Part shown: positions 1 to 9,300 of the stretch, piece after piece
How the letters are laid out: every line of letters starts with the position of its first letter
How positions within the stretch are numbered: the first letter of the stretch is position 1
From: UPXZ01 sp047973025
GTDB lineage: Bacteria; Bacteroidota; Bacteroidia; Bacteroidales; Paludibacteraceae
Assembly (NCBI GenBank): GCA_047973025.1
Contig: JBKEBE010000089.1
Location: forward strand, 1 to 32,497
Reading direction: 5' to 3'
DNA: 32,497 bases
Made by a program: the position numbers and the translations under genes
Notes under the pieces: model-generated
What the model saw: the letters and a program-made list of their open reading frames with translations, nothing else
Databases searched by the model: none
What the model was told of the DNA's origin: nothing

Positions 1-941
1 CCAATTATAGAAGACTTACAGAAAAATAGTTTTACCTGTATGCCTTTGAAATCAACGCTTGTTTCGGTGTAATAACAGCCAAGCAGTTTTGAGCGTTTGG
101 TTATTCTTTTGTGGCGAAGCAAATCAACTATTTCCTTGGAAGTAAGGCTTTTGCCAAAAGTACCGTATCGTGTTTTACCCATTTTTATCATCCCGATAAA
201 GTGGCATTTAATACGGCGCGAAACAATGAATTTAACTAACTCAAAGCAGGTAAACCAACTGTCCACAAGCACGTAATCGAAGCGGATGCCTTTTGAAATG
301 GCAAGGCGGATCATATTAATCATGGATTCTATCTTGGTCAAAAAATAATCGTTCGTGCGCTCTCTGCCTTTACTCGAATTGTAACGCTTTTTGCTGTAAC
401 GCCTTTTGCGCTGTGCCGGAGTTAATCCGTAAGGCTTATTTTGGTTTTTACCTTTTTCCCCATGCAAACTAAAGTCCAATGAGAAAAAACTTTTACCGTC
501 GTGACAGCCCATAAAAAGTCCTTTAAACCCGAGATTGGCTGTGTGGGTTACGTGCGAAAAAATTTTGCCGATCAGCTCTATCCGGCGACCTGTTTTGGGT
601 AAATCGGTATCGTCAACAATCAAACATCGTGGATTTGAATTGTCCATCCGGCTATTGTTCCGGACTTTACGAATCAGCTGCAGGTTAATGCTGTATGCCA
701 AATTACGCCAGTCTATTAAGCTCTCGTTCATTAATCGGGAGAAAACATCTTTACCGCACGAAAGAAACCGGTACAGGGCAGAATCCGCATAGTGCCACGA
801 GTTTTTAATCTCGAAGAAGGGAAACAGCAACAGCAACACAAGTTTGCAGTAATTACTACACTTGAGACTATTGGCTAGGGAAAAACCAAGTTTTTTGTCC
901 GAAAATGTCAAAGAGCGAATGAAACTAAAAATTGTTTCCAT
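1..941 (-). CDS. IS4-like DDE transposase, 3' end cut by window edge
   Basis: The minus strand is open from an ATG at 941 to the left window edge, giving 313 residues and no stop. It is a DDE transposase of the IS4-like group common in Bacteroidales, which cuts and pastes its own element. The first catalytic Asp lies in the LIVDDTDLPK stretch (about residue 123) and the second in YVLVDSWFTC (about residue 234). The third acidic residue would lie beyond the window. Between them is a Lys/Arg-rich insert. The frame is intact over all visible sequence, so the element may still be active. The reading frame stays open upstream of 941; I chose this ATG because the METIFSFIRS start is like those of the family. 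The element sits downstream of the 3' end of the PUL operon. Family assignment is from recognition of motifs; the exact IS name is unknown. Confidence 0.85.
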   Translation of the reverse strand, partial: METIFSFIRSLTFSDKKLGFSLANSLKCSNYCKLVLLLLFPFFEIKNSWHYADSALYRFLSCGKDVFSRLMNESLIDWRNLAYSINLQLIRKVRNNSRMDNSNPRCLIVDDTDLPKTGRRIELIGKIFSHVTHTANLGFKGLFMGCHDGKSFFSLDFSLHGEKGKNQNKPYGLTPAQRKRRYSKKRYNSSKGRERTNDYFLTKIESMINMIRLAISKGIRFDYVLVDSWFTCFELVKFIVSRRIKCHFIGMIKMGKTRYGTFGKSLTSKEIVDLLRHKRITKRSKLLGCYYTETSVDFKGIQVKLFFCKSSII

Positions 942-992
942 TGCTTTTTCACTTGAAGTAAAAAAGCTATTAATCTGAAGAAAGTAGTATTG

Positions 993-1000
993 TATCTTTG
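993..1000 (+). promoter_or_regulatory. Bacteroidota -7 box TATCTTTG pointing out of the IS
   Basis: TATCTTTG fits the Bacteroidota -7 consensus TAnnTTTG. It lies about 50 bases upstream of the transposase start and points away from it, towards the 3' end of the PUL operon. No good -33 TTG is seen at the expected 19-21 base spacing, so activity is uncertain. Confidence 0.3.
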
Positions 1001-1037
1001 TCTCGCAGCATATTGTTTGGGTTTTGTTTTTCGACAT

Positions 1038-1062
1038 AAAGTTACTGAATATCAGTGACTTT
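1038..1062. repeat. 25-bp inverted repeat next to the IS
   Basis: Arms AAAGTTACTGA and TCAGTGACTTT flank a 3-base centre; 10 of 11 pairs match. It could be the end of the insertion sequence, a protein binding site, or a terminator that shields the transposase from outside transcription. Confidence 0.5.
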
Positions 1063-1290
1063 ACCGGGATTTTATACTGTTTTTTTGTTGTAAATCAGCA
1101 AGTTATTTTACTTGCGAAAGTTGAATTAATAAATCTATCCGGTTTTTAGTTTTGTAAAGCAAAATGGACTATCAAAACTTATTTATGAAAAAGCCATTTC
1201 AACTAATTTTGACACACAAGAAGATGGTTGGCAACGTCTCCTGCGTTTATCGACATGCAGGTATGTGTTATTCGTGTAAAAAAGTAAATT

Positions 1291-3261
1291 TCAAACAGAT
1301 GAAATTAAGAATTTCTGATAATGCACCGTATTATCATCAAAAATAAGTCTTAAAATACCTCCTCTAAAGGAAGGAAACGGAATCTGAAGGTTTTGTCCGT
1401 TACACTTTCTTTTCTCTATCAACTGACCCATCAATGAGAAAAGGGATAGTTCTTTTATTACAGAAGGGCTTTCGATGTGCAGAATACCCTCGCTTATATA
1501 GGATTTCACAGTATTTAGATTGTGACAAGTGGTATTCTTGTTATCAGTATTTTGACTTGGAGCCAAGTTAAACTCCAACCAAGTCCAGGATGCGTCATTA
1601 TCCACATCGGCTATCTGGGTGGTTTTTAGCGTATATTGCTGTTTGTCAACGTTTTCTATGGTTATCGCCATCCTGTTATCTATCGGGGGTGTCGATTTTC
1701 CCAACAAACTCCAAGGAATCGCAACTTCTATGTTATAGTAAATCGACTTAACGTTAACAGCATATAAAATACCCTCGGTATTATTATCCGTAATCCAAGT
1801 GCCATTATTCCCTCGTTTGAATTTTACGGTTCCGTTTGTGTCAAAAAAGAAACTGTACACTCCGTTTTGTGGCGATGAAGACGAGATATCATCCACATCT
1901 ATATTAAAACGAATGCCGTCGTTATCTGTACCGGTGTTGATAATCGTCCTGTCAACAACCAATGAAGTCAAATACAGATAATTGGTGTCATACAGAAAAT
2001 CCACTTTTGTTTTATTGCCCGTTGTGGCTCCTAAAAATAATTGTGCGGAGGAAGGTGTAGTCCACTTTTCGGATGATTGTCTTTCTCCATCCACGGTAAT
2101 GGAACCCTGATTTGCTTTGGCTTGACGAATAGGATAGCCTTTGATCATCACAATATCGTTAATTCCATTGGGTACCCCTATCGAACCCAAAGCGACGACC
2201 ACGCCCGTATCAATAACCGAGACGGAGTTCCAAATGGCATGTTTGTCATTTTGCAAAGCAAAGGGAGTTGTTTTAGCTTTAAAATTACGGGCACGCTCAT
2301 CTCCCACAAGTACATGCATATCGGCGTATTGGAAATTGGATGAGGCTCTGTTTTCGTTGCTTTGAAAAGAAGCGACCGTTTCTCCCCAAGGTAGTTTGCG
2401 GATGTATGGAGCGGCAGAATAAATGCTCGTGGACGGAATCGTTTCGAAAATCATTTGGCGGTTAGTGCTTGACGCATTTACATATCCCTTTGTCCAATTA
2501 TCTTTCAACGTATTTCGTACAGTTGTGGCGGCAAAGTTACCTCGTCCGGACCACCCGTTGTCTTCTATAATCACGACGATTTCACTTGAATCTTGGAGCA
2601 ATATCGGTGCCGGCATACCATCCCGATTACCGGAACGATAGCTGACTATTGCTGGTGCATTCCAAGTTACCCCCTTATCAAAAGAGCGGCTTACCGATAT
2701 TTGTTGATCACTGTTGTATGTATAAGGTCCCTCGTTTGCAAAGTAACATTGTACTTCGCCCGATGGCAATTCAAGAAATGACGGTTCCCAACATCCATTT
2801 TCAAAAGTATGATGAGCGTCAAACACAAATATAGGAGTACTCCAAGTACTGCCATTATCCGTGCTTCTGACGACGCGAATTCCGAACAGGCGCTCTGCTG
2901 AGTAGGGAGATTTCGGACGCGGATTTATACCGACCAGTATTGTACCATCTTTTAGTTGTATGACATCGGGAACGGCATAAAAAACGTTATCCGGTGGCGA
3001 TGCGATTAATTGCGGGGACGACCACGTACTGCCTCTATTGGAACTGTACGTAATGCTAATTCCTCCCAATGCTTCCGCGACGGCTATCAAACGCCCGTCC
3101 TGCAATTCGATCATACGGGAATAATTTCCGGAAGTAAATACTGTCGTCTGACTATCAAAATCCCAAAAAATACGAGAACCTTGGTATGGTGTAATTCGCT
3201 GGCTAAAACAAATTAACGGGGCGATTAGCATCAATGTCAATGAAAATTGTTTTATTTGCAT
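1291..3261 (-). CDS. Sialidase-fold (GH93-like) exo-glycosidase with CBM9-like domain and T9SS tail
   Basis: 656 residues. A signal peptide (about 1-20, ending CFSQ) is followed by a six-bladed-propeller enzyme domain (about 25-385) with Asp-box motifs (SSNRGSTW near 73, STDNGSTW near 133, SFDKGVTW near 193). A CBM9-like domain follows (about 390-570), and then a C-terminal domain of about 75 residues (FSLMGQLIEK) resembling a T9SS sorting signal. The protein is therefore probably exported by the T9SS and attached to the cell surface. Two glutamates, E159 in CWEPSF and E233 in IIEDNG, are 74 residues apart. As I recall, the catalytic pair of GH93 exo-arabinanase Arb93A is E170/E242, which is similar. 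The sialidase FRIP motif is not seen. It is the last gene of the PUL operon. A GH33 sialidase or another sialidase-fold family remains possible. Confidence 0.75.
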   Translation of the reverse strand: MQIKQFSLTLMLIAPLICFSQRITPYQGSRIFWDFDSQTTVFTSGNYSRMIELQDGRLIAVAEALGGISITYSSNRGSTWSSPQLIASPPDNVFYAVPDVIQLKDGTILVGINPRPKSPYSAERLFGIRVVRSTDNGSTWSTPIFVFDAHHTFENGCWEPSFLELPSGEVQCYFANEGPYTYNSDQQISVSRSFDKGVTWNAPAIVSYRSGNRDGMPAPILLQDSSEIVVIIEDNGWSGRGNFAATTVRNTLKDNWTKGYVNASSTNRQMIFETIPSTSIYSAAPYIRKLPWGETVASFQSNENRASSNFQYADMHVLVGDERARNFKAKTTPFALQNDKHAIWNSVSVIDTGVVVALGSIGVPNGINDIVMIKGYPIRQAKANQGSITVDGERQSSEKWTTPSSAQLFLGATTGNKTKVDFLYDTNYLYLTSLVVDRTIINTGTDNDGIRFNIDVDDISSSSPQNGVYSFFFDTNGTVKFKRGNNGTWITDNNTEGILYAVNVKSIYYNIEVAIPWSLLGKSTPPIDNRMAITIENVDKQQYTLKTTQIADVDNDASWTWLEFNLAPSQNTDNKNTTCHNLNTVKSYISEGILHIESPSVIKELSLFSLMGQLIEKRKCNGQNLQIPFPSFRGGILRLIFDDNTVHYQKFLISSV

Positions 3262-3351
3262 GTCTTTGGATATTCAAAAGCAGGAATGATTCAGCTAAGT
3301 GTTTCATAATCTACTATATAGGTTGAAAATAATTCCTTTGTACCGTGCCGT

Positions 3352-4332
3352 TTATTTGTAATTTATTTTAATTTTTACTGTTGACTCAGCCTTTACATTT
3401 GCATTGTTTGCCAAAGTAAAGACTAAACGATAGATAACATCGCGTGTAAAATCCACGACTGATGTGCCTGATATCTGCTCTTTATCGCCAATGTAGACTT
3501 TTCCCATTGTGTCCATCATTGCAAATTCCGGAACCATTGCGCTCACATTTGTTCCGGTAGGTAAAGTAACTTCTAATGAGAATGAACTATAATCAAACTC
3601 TGACCGAACTAACGTACCGGATATTCCCGATAATTTAAATGTGGCAAATTCCGGGTAATAAATGGTGTACATTGTATAGATACGCGTGGTCCCGTGATTC
3701 GATTTTACCAAAATATCAACCGGATTTGACAAATCATACTTTGTTGAACTAACGTATGAATTTCCATCAATAAACACCTTTGTCGAATCCGATTGTATGT
3801 AGAATTTCAATTTTTGTGAAAGTGATATGGAAGGAGTTGACGTGTTGTATTTTACTTTACGCGGTAATTTCATAAGCCATTCGTTATTTTGTATCCTATC
3901 GGCAAACACTTCATCGTATATCACTTGTGAGCATGAAATTCTATCTATTTCTGTAATATCATCTGTTACAGTTACCGTGTATGAGCATGTATCTTGCTTC
4001 AATTCCGTTGCTAGATCCGTATAAGTTGAAGCGACACAAACAACTTTATACACCCCTGGTGTTGAAAAGGCATACGTGAACATTCCCTTATTAACCACAA
4101 AACCGGAATTACTTTCATTCCGCAGATCGTAGTTATGCGTATCATCACCGGTATAAATGACAACCTGGTCAGCAGTACCCGTGAAATGAATAATCATCGA
4201 TTCATTTATAGCGAGTTCTGTTTTATTTATCGTTATTTCCGCTATTGGAGTTGTTGCTGATTGCTCTTTCTCACAAGCCAAAAACATGGAAATTAGAGAT
4301 ACAAATAAAGTTAACTTTATAATTACTTTCAT
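3352..4332 (-). CDS. Surface lipoprotein with PKD-like and DUF5018-like domains (SusE/F position)
   Basis: 326 residues with a lipoprotein signal; the lipobox is FLAC with lipidated Cys20 followed by EKE. An Ig/PKD-like domain (about 30-125) is followed by repeats resembling the DUF5017/DUF5018 group (about 130-326). No catalytic motif is visible. Lying directly downstream of SusD, it takes the place normally held by surface glycan-binding proteins such as SusE/SusF, and I infer that it binds the PUL substrate on the cell surface. It is separated from SusD by 272 bases, much more than other gaps in this operon, and from the next gene by 90 bases. A 41-codon ORF ends 3 bases before its ATG. 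Confidence 0.75.
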   Translation of the reverse strand: MKVIIKLTLFVSLISMFLACEKEQSATTPIAEITINKTELAINESMIIHFTGTADQVVIYTGDDTHNYDLRNESNSGFVVNKGMFTYAFSTPGVYKVVCVASTYTDLATELKQDTCSYTVTVTDDITEIDRISCSQVIYDEVFADRIQNNEWLMKLPRKVKYNTSTPSISLSQKLKFYIQSDSTKVFIDGNSYVSSTKYDLSNPVDILVKSNHGTTRIYTMYTIYYPEFATFKLSGISGTLVRSEFDYSSFSLEVTLPTGTNVSAMVPEFAMMDTMGKVYIGDKEQISGTSVVDFTRDVIYRLVFTLANNANVKAESTVKIKINYK

Positions 4333-4335
4333 CTG

Positions 4336-4461
4336 TTATAATTTTAATTGACTGATATACAGCTGGAAATATTTTGTATTTGACATAATATTATCCAATG
4401 ATTGTTTGCTATAATCATACCCTCTTGTGTCTAAATCTTTATTTAGGCATGGGTGTTTCAT
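4336..4461 (-). CDS. Possible 41-codon leader ORF upstream of the surface lipoprotein
   Basis: An ATG at 4461 opens 41 codons (start MKHPCLNKDL, end YISQLKL) with stop TAA at 4336-4338, three bases before the lipoprotein ATG. It resembles nothing I know. Its position would allow translational coupling. It shares the ATGAAACnnCC start with the small ORFs at 4584 and 27742. It may equally be chance, since no promoter or strong ribosome site is visible. Confidence 0.3.
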   Translation of the reverse strand: MKHPCLNKDLDTRGYDYSKQSLDNIMSNTKYFQLYISQLKL

Positions 4462-4501
4462 GAGATTAATTTTTTTTTACACAAAAGACCTGTCTTCGAA
4501 C

Positions 4502-4585
4502 ACAGGGAACATGCCGTTAATCATTCCTTTCTCGATAAATCAAGACAAGTAGTATGTCAAAGTTGTCTTATACGGTCGTTTCATA
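4502..4585 (-). repeat. Dispersed short repeat, copy A (between susD and the lipoprotein gene)
   Basis: Two blocks match copy B at 27681-27743. Bases 4502-4523 match 27681-27702 at 19 of 22 positions, and 4553-4585 match 27711-27743 at 23 of 33 without gaps. On the minus strand both blocks are in one frame from an ATG at 4584 (MKRPYKTTLTY..., then ...GMINGMFPVF). The frame is broken by an in-frame TGA between the blocks. It looks like a decayed copy of a small coding or mobile unit. Confidence 0.6.
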
Positions 4586-4604
4586 TTGTTATTCGTATTT
4601 GGTA

Positions 4605-6284
4605 TTAATAACCTGGATTTTGCACCACAACACCATTCGCAATGTCTATCTCATTCTGCGGTATGGGAAAAATATCGTTAACACCTTCACGGAAATAATA
4701 CCCGCGTTTGTTTGCCCGCTGAGCTCCGTAATTTTTAATAACAGTTGCAGCTCTTTTCTGACGTACTAAATCAAAAAAACGATCCCATTCAAAACAAAAT
4801 TCAATGCGGCGTTCTTTCCATATCTGATCTCTCATCTGCCCATATCCTCCACCCACATACAGTGTCGAACTTCCTGAAATCGTATTAGCTTGTGCCTTGT
4901 TTTTATTTAGCTGCGTTAAAGCTCTTCCACCATAACCACATTCATTTAGGGCTTCCGCATACATTAATACCATATCGGCATAACGAATTATCCTGCGATT
5001 TTTCCCGTTGTCGCCACTGTATAAAGGGCGTTCTTTAATTGGCGTGTACCATTTCAAGGATAAGAAACGACCAGGACCACATTGAGTAATTTCACCATCA
5101 GGTGTATATTGTTGATGTCCAATGACAAAATTGCGACGAGAATCATTACTGAAAATTTCTTGAATAATATTTTCGGTACACCACATTTGAGGAGTATTTG
5201 AAAAAAGATTCGTATAAATAGGCGTACCTTCATTTGTATCTCCATTGGAGCCATCTGATGATTCTTTGAATACAACTTCAAAGATAGAACTTTTACAGAA
5301 TTCTCCCGATTGGAAGAATTGGTCTATATAACCGATAGAAGATCCATAATAATCAGTGTATTGAAGTGAATACATATTCTGCAACTCCGGCAAATAGGTA
5401 GTAGGTGTTTCGTAGGGATCTGTCGAAGCATTTAAGTCCTTAGGTTTGAACCACAAGCGTTGTCTTAAACTTTCCCAATCTTCTGCCGACTCTTCATATT
5501 TTAACATCTCACCATAAGTTATCGAAGAACCATCAACAAAGAACTCTCCCAAGCTTACCATTTCTTTCCATTTATCTGATTCGGAACCGGGAGTCGCCTG
5601 ATACATTAACACTTTCATCAAAAGTGCAACCGCAGCACCCTCCGTAGCTTTGCCGGCATCAGTACCCACATAACTCGCCGGAAGCATAACAGCGGCTTCT
5701 CGTAAGTCTTTTTCGATGTAGGCGTACACTTCTTCTGTGGAACTGCGTATAACAACATTATCCACAGTCTCTATTTCCGGACGAATAGGAACTCCACCAT
5801 AGGTTTTTACCAAGTTGAAATAAAACAAAGCCCTTAAAAATTTCGCTTGTCCCAATATCTGTCTTACCGTTTTGTATGACGTAAAATCATTATCCGCCAA
5901 TCCTACTTTATGAGCGTTTGCTATCACCTGATTAGCCCTATGTACGCCTTTGTAGTTGATCGAATACCGATTGGCAATCCATTCATTGGATGTATTAAAT
6001 CTGAAATGAACTAATTGTCCCATTTGTCCGGACAAACCTTCATCATTCCCCCAGATATCATCAGCACATGCGTCTCCAAAACGCCATTCACACTCATTGA
6101 AAAGATCCATCTGCAACACATCATAAGTTGCGTTTAATGCTGTCTGTAATTGGTATGTCGTCGTATAATAGTTCTCGTCAGTGGAATACCCTTTTACTTC
6201 TTTTGTCAAAAAATCATCACAACTATTAAAGAACCCCACAACGGTAATCGATAATACTAATATTTTGAATGAAATTCTAATCAT
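4605..6284 (-). CDS. susD: SusD/RagB-family nutrient-binding outer-membrane lipoprotein
   Basis: 559 residues, the usual SusD length. A lipoprotein signal ends at NSC with Cys22 followed by two Asp, fitting the Bacteroidota surface-lipoprotein export signal. The SusD tetratricopeptide-like N-terminal part is seen around ALNATYDVLQ, the conserved FLRALFYFNLVKTYGGVP lies near 150, and the family's C-terminal ending PIPQNEID...QNPGY is intact. SusD proteins form the lid over the SusC channel and pass oligosaccharides to it. The gene starts 17 bases after the susC stop, so the two are co-transcribed and their products act as a complex. Family assignment is firm. The ligand cannot be read from sequence. 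Confidence 0.97.
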   Translation of the reverse strand: MIRISFKILVLSITVVGFFNSCDDFLTKEVKGYSTDENYYTTTYQLQTALNATYDVLQMDLFNECEWRFGDACADDIWGNDEGLSGQMGQLVHFRFNTSNEWIANRYSINYKGVHRANQVIANAHKVGLADNDFTSYKTVRQILGQAKFLRALFYFNLVKTYGGVPIRPEIETVDNVVIRSSTEEVYAYIEKDLREAAVMLPASYVGTDAGKATEGAAVALLMKVLMYQATPGSESDKWKEMVSLGEFFVDGSSITYGEMLKYEESAEDWESLRQRLWFKPKDLNASTDPYETPTTYLPELQNMYSLQYTDYYGSSIGYIDQFFQSGEFCKSSIFEVVFKESSDGSNGDTNEGTPIYTNLFSNTPQMWCTENIIQEIFSNDSRRNFVIGHQQYTPDGEITQCGPGRFLSLKWYTPIKERPLYSGDNGKNRRIIRYADMVLMYAEALNECGYGGRALTQLNKNKAQANTISGSSTLYVGGGYGQMRDQIWKERRIEFCFEWDRFFDLVRQKRAATVIKNYGAQRANKRGYYFREGVNDIFPIPQNEIDIANGVVVQNPGY

Positions 6285-6301
6285 AATTTACCTTTTAAAC
6301 A

Positions 6302-9300
6302 TTATAATACTATTTTTATCCCAAATGTTAACGTTCGCGCTTGAGGATAATTACCATGATCTACCCCGATATTCAGATTATTACTATCTGTCCCAAATAC
6401 CTTCCCCACTTCAGGATCTAACCCATTATAGCCGGTAAAAGTGAAAAAATTATAAGCATTGGCAAATACCGCTAAATCTGACAAGAACAGTTTCGAACTT
6501 ATTTTCTTATCAAAATTATAAGTTATTCTAAGTTCTTTGAGCCGCATATAAGATCCGTCTTTCACAAAAAAATCAGACGCTCTGTAGTTTCTCGCCAAAT
6601 CAGAAGGATCTAAATCGGGTATGGAAGCATCTAAATTTAAGGGCAAGAATGTTCTGTCCGATTTTAACTGTCCAGACCATTGTCTGCTGCGTATATCAGC
6701 GTAAAGATTACCTGCGGCGGCATTATTTAGGTAATACTCCATCACGTTGAATATTTTATTGCCGACTTGTCCTTGAAATAGCATGGTCAACTCAAAATTA
6801 GAATAACTAAATGACATTGGTATTCCGAATACAAAATCAGGAATTGGCGAGCCTAAATAAGTTCGATCTTCCGCAGTGATAACTCCATCTCCATTCAAAT
6901 CTTTAAATTGAAAATCGCCCGGCTGGGTTGTTTGTTCCCATTGATTTTTTCCTTCATCATATTGAGCGCTCTTCTTTACTTCTTCATAGGTATTAAATAT
7001 CCCATCCGTCACGTAGCCATAAAAGCTGCCAATGGGCCTTCCTACGGCAGTTTTCGTTACGTAGGCAAGTATGCTGGATTCGCTTAAATACCCGCCATAA
7101 ATAGGTTCGTTACCTGTACCTAAACTAACAACATTATTTTTGAGAAAAGTAAAATTAAATCCCAAAGCATAATTAAACTTACTTATATTGCCCTTATAGT
7201 TTAAATTCAGTTCAACTCCCTCGTTACGTACAGACCCGGCATTGGTCATCGGAGCATAATCAAGTCCTGCCGATAGCGTAACCGGAACCTGCAATAACAT
7301 ATCTGTGGTTAACTTATTAAAATATTCCGCGCTGAGTGTCAAGCGATTTTTGAAGAGTCCTAAATCCAATCCGATGTTAAACGTTTCTGTTTTTTCCCAA
7401 CGGATACCTGTATTTCCGATAGAGGAAGCTATAGTACCCGGATACATTACGTGATTACCAACACTATAAGGATAGTTATATCCAGTGTTAAGAAGCGTAT
7501 ATCTTGATGTGGCGTCTATTCTATTATTCCCTAGTTGCCCCCATCCTAAGCGAAGTTTTCCTAAAGAGAGCCAATTCAATTTTCGCATAAAAGGTTCTGA
7601 TGTAAATTTCCACCCGAGAGATATGGAAGGGAAAGTACCCCATCGCTCATTTTTCTCAAAAATAGACGAACCGTCCGCACGAAAATTTACTTGTAATAAG
7701 TAACGATCCAATAAAGCATAATTAATTCTTCCAACAAAACCTACCGAAGTCCAATCCCCAAGCTGTCCGCTCGTCTTATCCCCGGTGTAAGCGCTAGACA
7801 AATACCATAGGTTTGAAGAATTACTTGCCGTTCCTCTTCTTGTAGACAATTGGTCTTCAGTAGAATATCCTTCCAATATCTGTCCGCCCAAAATAGTAAT
7901 ATCCTGTTTATCATTATTCCACTTGAATGTTAGCAAATTATTCAATTCCCATTTATTGGATAAGGTCTGATCTCTGTAAACGGTCGTGAGATCGGTCATT
8001 GTAAAGTCTTCATTCAGTTTATCTACTTCATAGAAATTAGACCATTTATCAAAAACGACATAGTCTGAAACTTTGAATTGATAGGTCAGCATCCTACCAA
8101 TATTAGCTGTCAAACTTAAGTTTAAATCAACGCGGTGTCTGTCCATTTCGTTATGATTTCTATCCAATAGGGCTATTGGATGACTGCCTGAATAATACCC
8201 TCTTGAATTGTATGTGTAGGTTAAAGGGCTTTGATACAGAGCACTCTTCAATATACTGTTGCTGCCTTCAGGCACAATATGACGTTTTTCGTTGGTATAT
8301 ATCGCATTTGTAATCAAATTCAACCAGGAAGCTAATTGATTGGTAATGTTCATTCGCGTATTAAATTTATCGTAGCTTGATGTTTTTACGAGACCATCTT
8401 CGCTGTAATAATTTCCACTTATCATGAACTTGTTTTTTTCATTACCACCGGAAACCGATAAATTATATTGTTGTTTTACACCGGTTTGCGTTATGGCATT
8501 CCACCAATTTGAGGGGGAGTTATTTCTGATAGTATCAATACGATGGTATTTGTATTCATCATAATAGAGATCTTGAGTGGTAGAATTTTTGGAGTAGTAT
8601 AATTTCCCATCTACCGAATAATTGGATAGGCCGCTAATATAATCCTGTACTATAGCAAATTGTCCAATATCCAATACCGGTGTTTTTTTCCATGGAGTTG
8701 AAAATCCGGCAGAGTAATCAAAAGTAATTTTTGTCTTTCCTTCTTCTCCATTTTTTGTTGTTATTAATACAACACCATTTGCACCTCTAGCACCATATAC
8801 AGCTCCGGAAGCGGCATCCTTCAGTATTTCGATATTTTCAATATCGTTGGGATTAAGGTGGTCTATTCCGTTAACGATAAAGCCATCCACAACATAAAGC
8901 GGCTCCGCGTCATTCACTGTTCCTATTCCTCTGATTTGAATGGTTGTACTTGACCCCGGAGAGCCTGTATTTTGAATAATGTTTACTCCGGCTGCTTTAC
9001 CCTGCAGGGCTTGTAAAGGAGAAGCTACCGGAACATTGTTAATATCTTTTCCGGCTACAGAAGAAATAGCACCGGTAACATCACTCTTTTTCTGAACCCC
9101 ATAACCTATGACTACAACGTCCTCCAGAAATTCATTTTTCTCTTCTAACAATACGGTAAGCTCTTGTTTATCTTGCACTTTCAACTCCTTATTGGTGTAT
9201 CCCACGTAGCTTACAAGAACCGTAGCGGCCGAAGATATTCTAAACGTAAATTTCCCGTCAAAATCTGTCATGACACCGTTTGATGTTCCTTTTTCGGTAA

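Larger units (their letters stand above)
1..1062 (-). mobile_element. Insertion sequence (IS4-like), left part outside window
   Basis: The element is defined by the transposase gene at 1-941. Its right boundary is not certain. The only marked structure near it is the inverted repeat at 1038-1062, which I use as a provisional end. The other terminal repeat lies outside the window, so no target-site duplication can be tested. Confidence 0.45.
942..1290. other. Gap between IS and PUL; no convincing gene
   Basis: This stretch holds the putative IS end (to about 1062) and then AT-rich sequence. A 60-codon ORF on the plus strand (1164-1346) has a -7-like TAGTTTTG at 1147-1154 and a TTG at 1121-1123. 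It matches nothing I recognise, runs into the convergent enzyme gene, and would be almost leaderless. I do not call it a gene. Confidence 0.5.

Noticed and set aside
1164..1346. 60-codon ORF with an upstream -7-like box
   Set aside because: No recognisable product, would be almost leaderless, -33 spacing too long, and it overlaps the end of a convergent real gene.
3262..3351. Third copy of the dispersed repeat (ATGAAACAC start and CCGTGCCGTTTAT-like block)
   Set aside because: Only fragments of similarity in a different order, and the small frame overlaps the enzyme gene out of phase; too weak to call.
4489..4506. Intrinsic terminator after susD (CCTGT/ACAGG stem)
   Set aside because: Only 5 pairs, an internal mismatch and an interrupted T tract; kept only as a comment on the gap.
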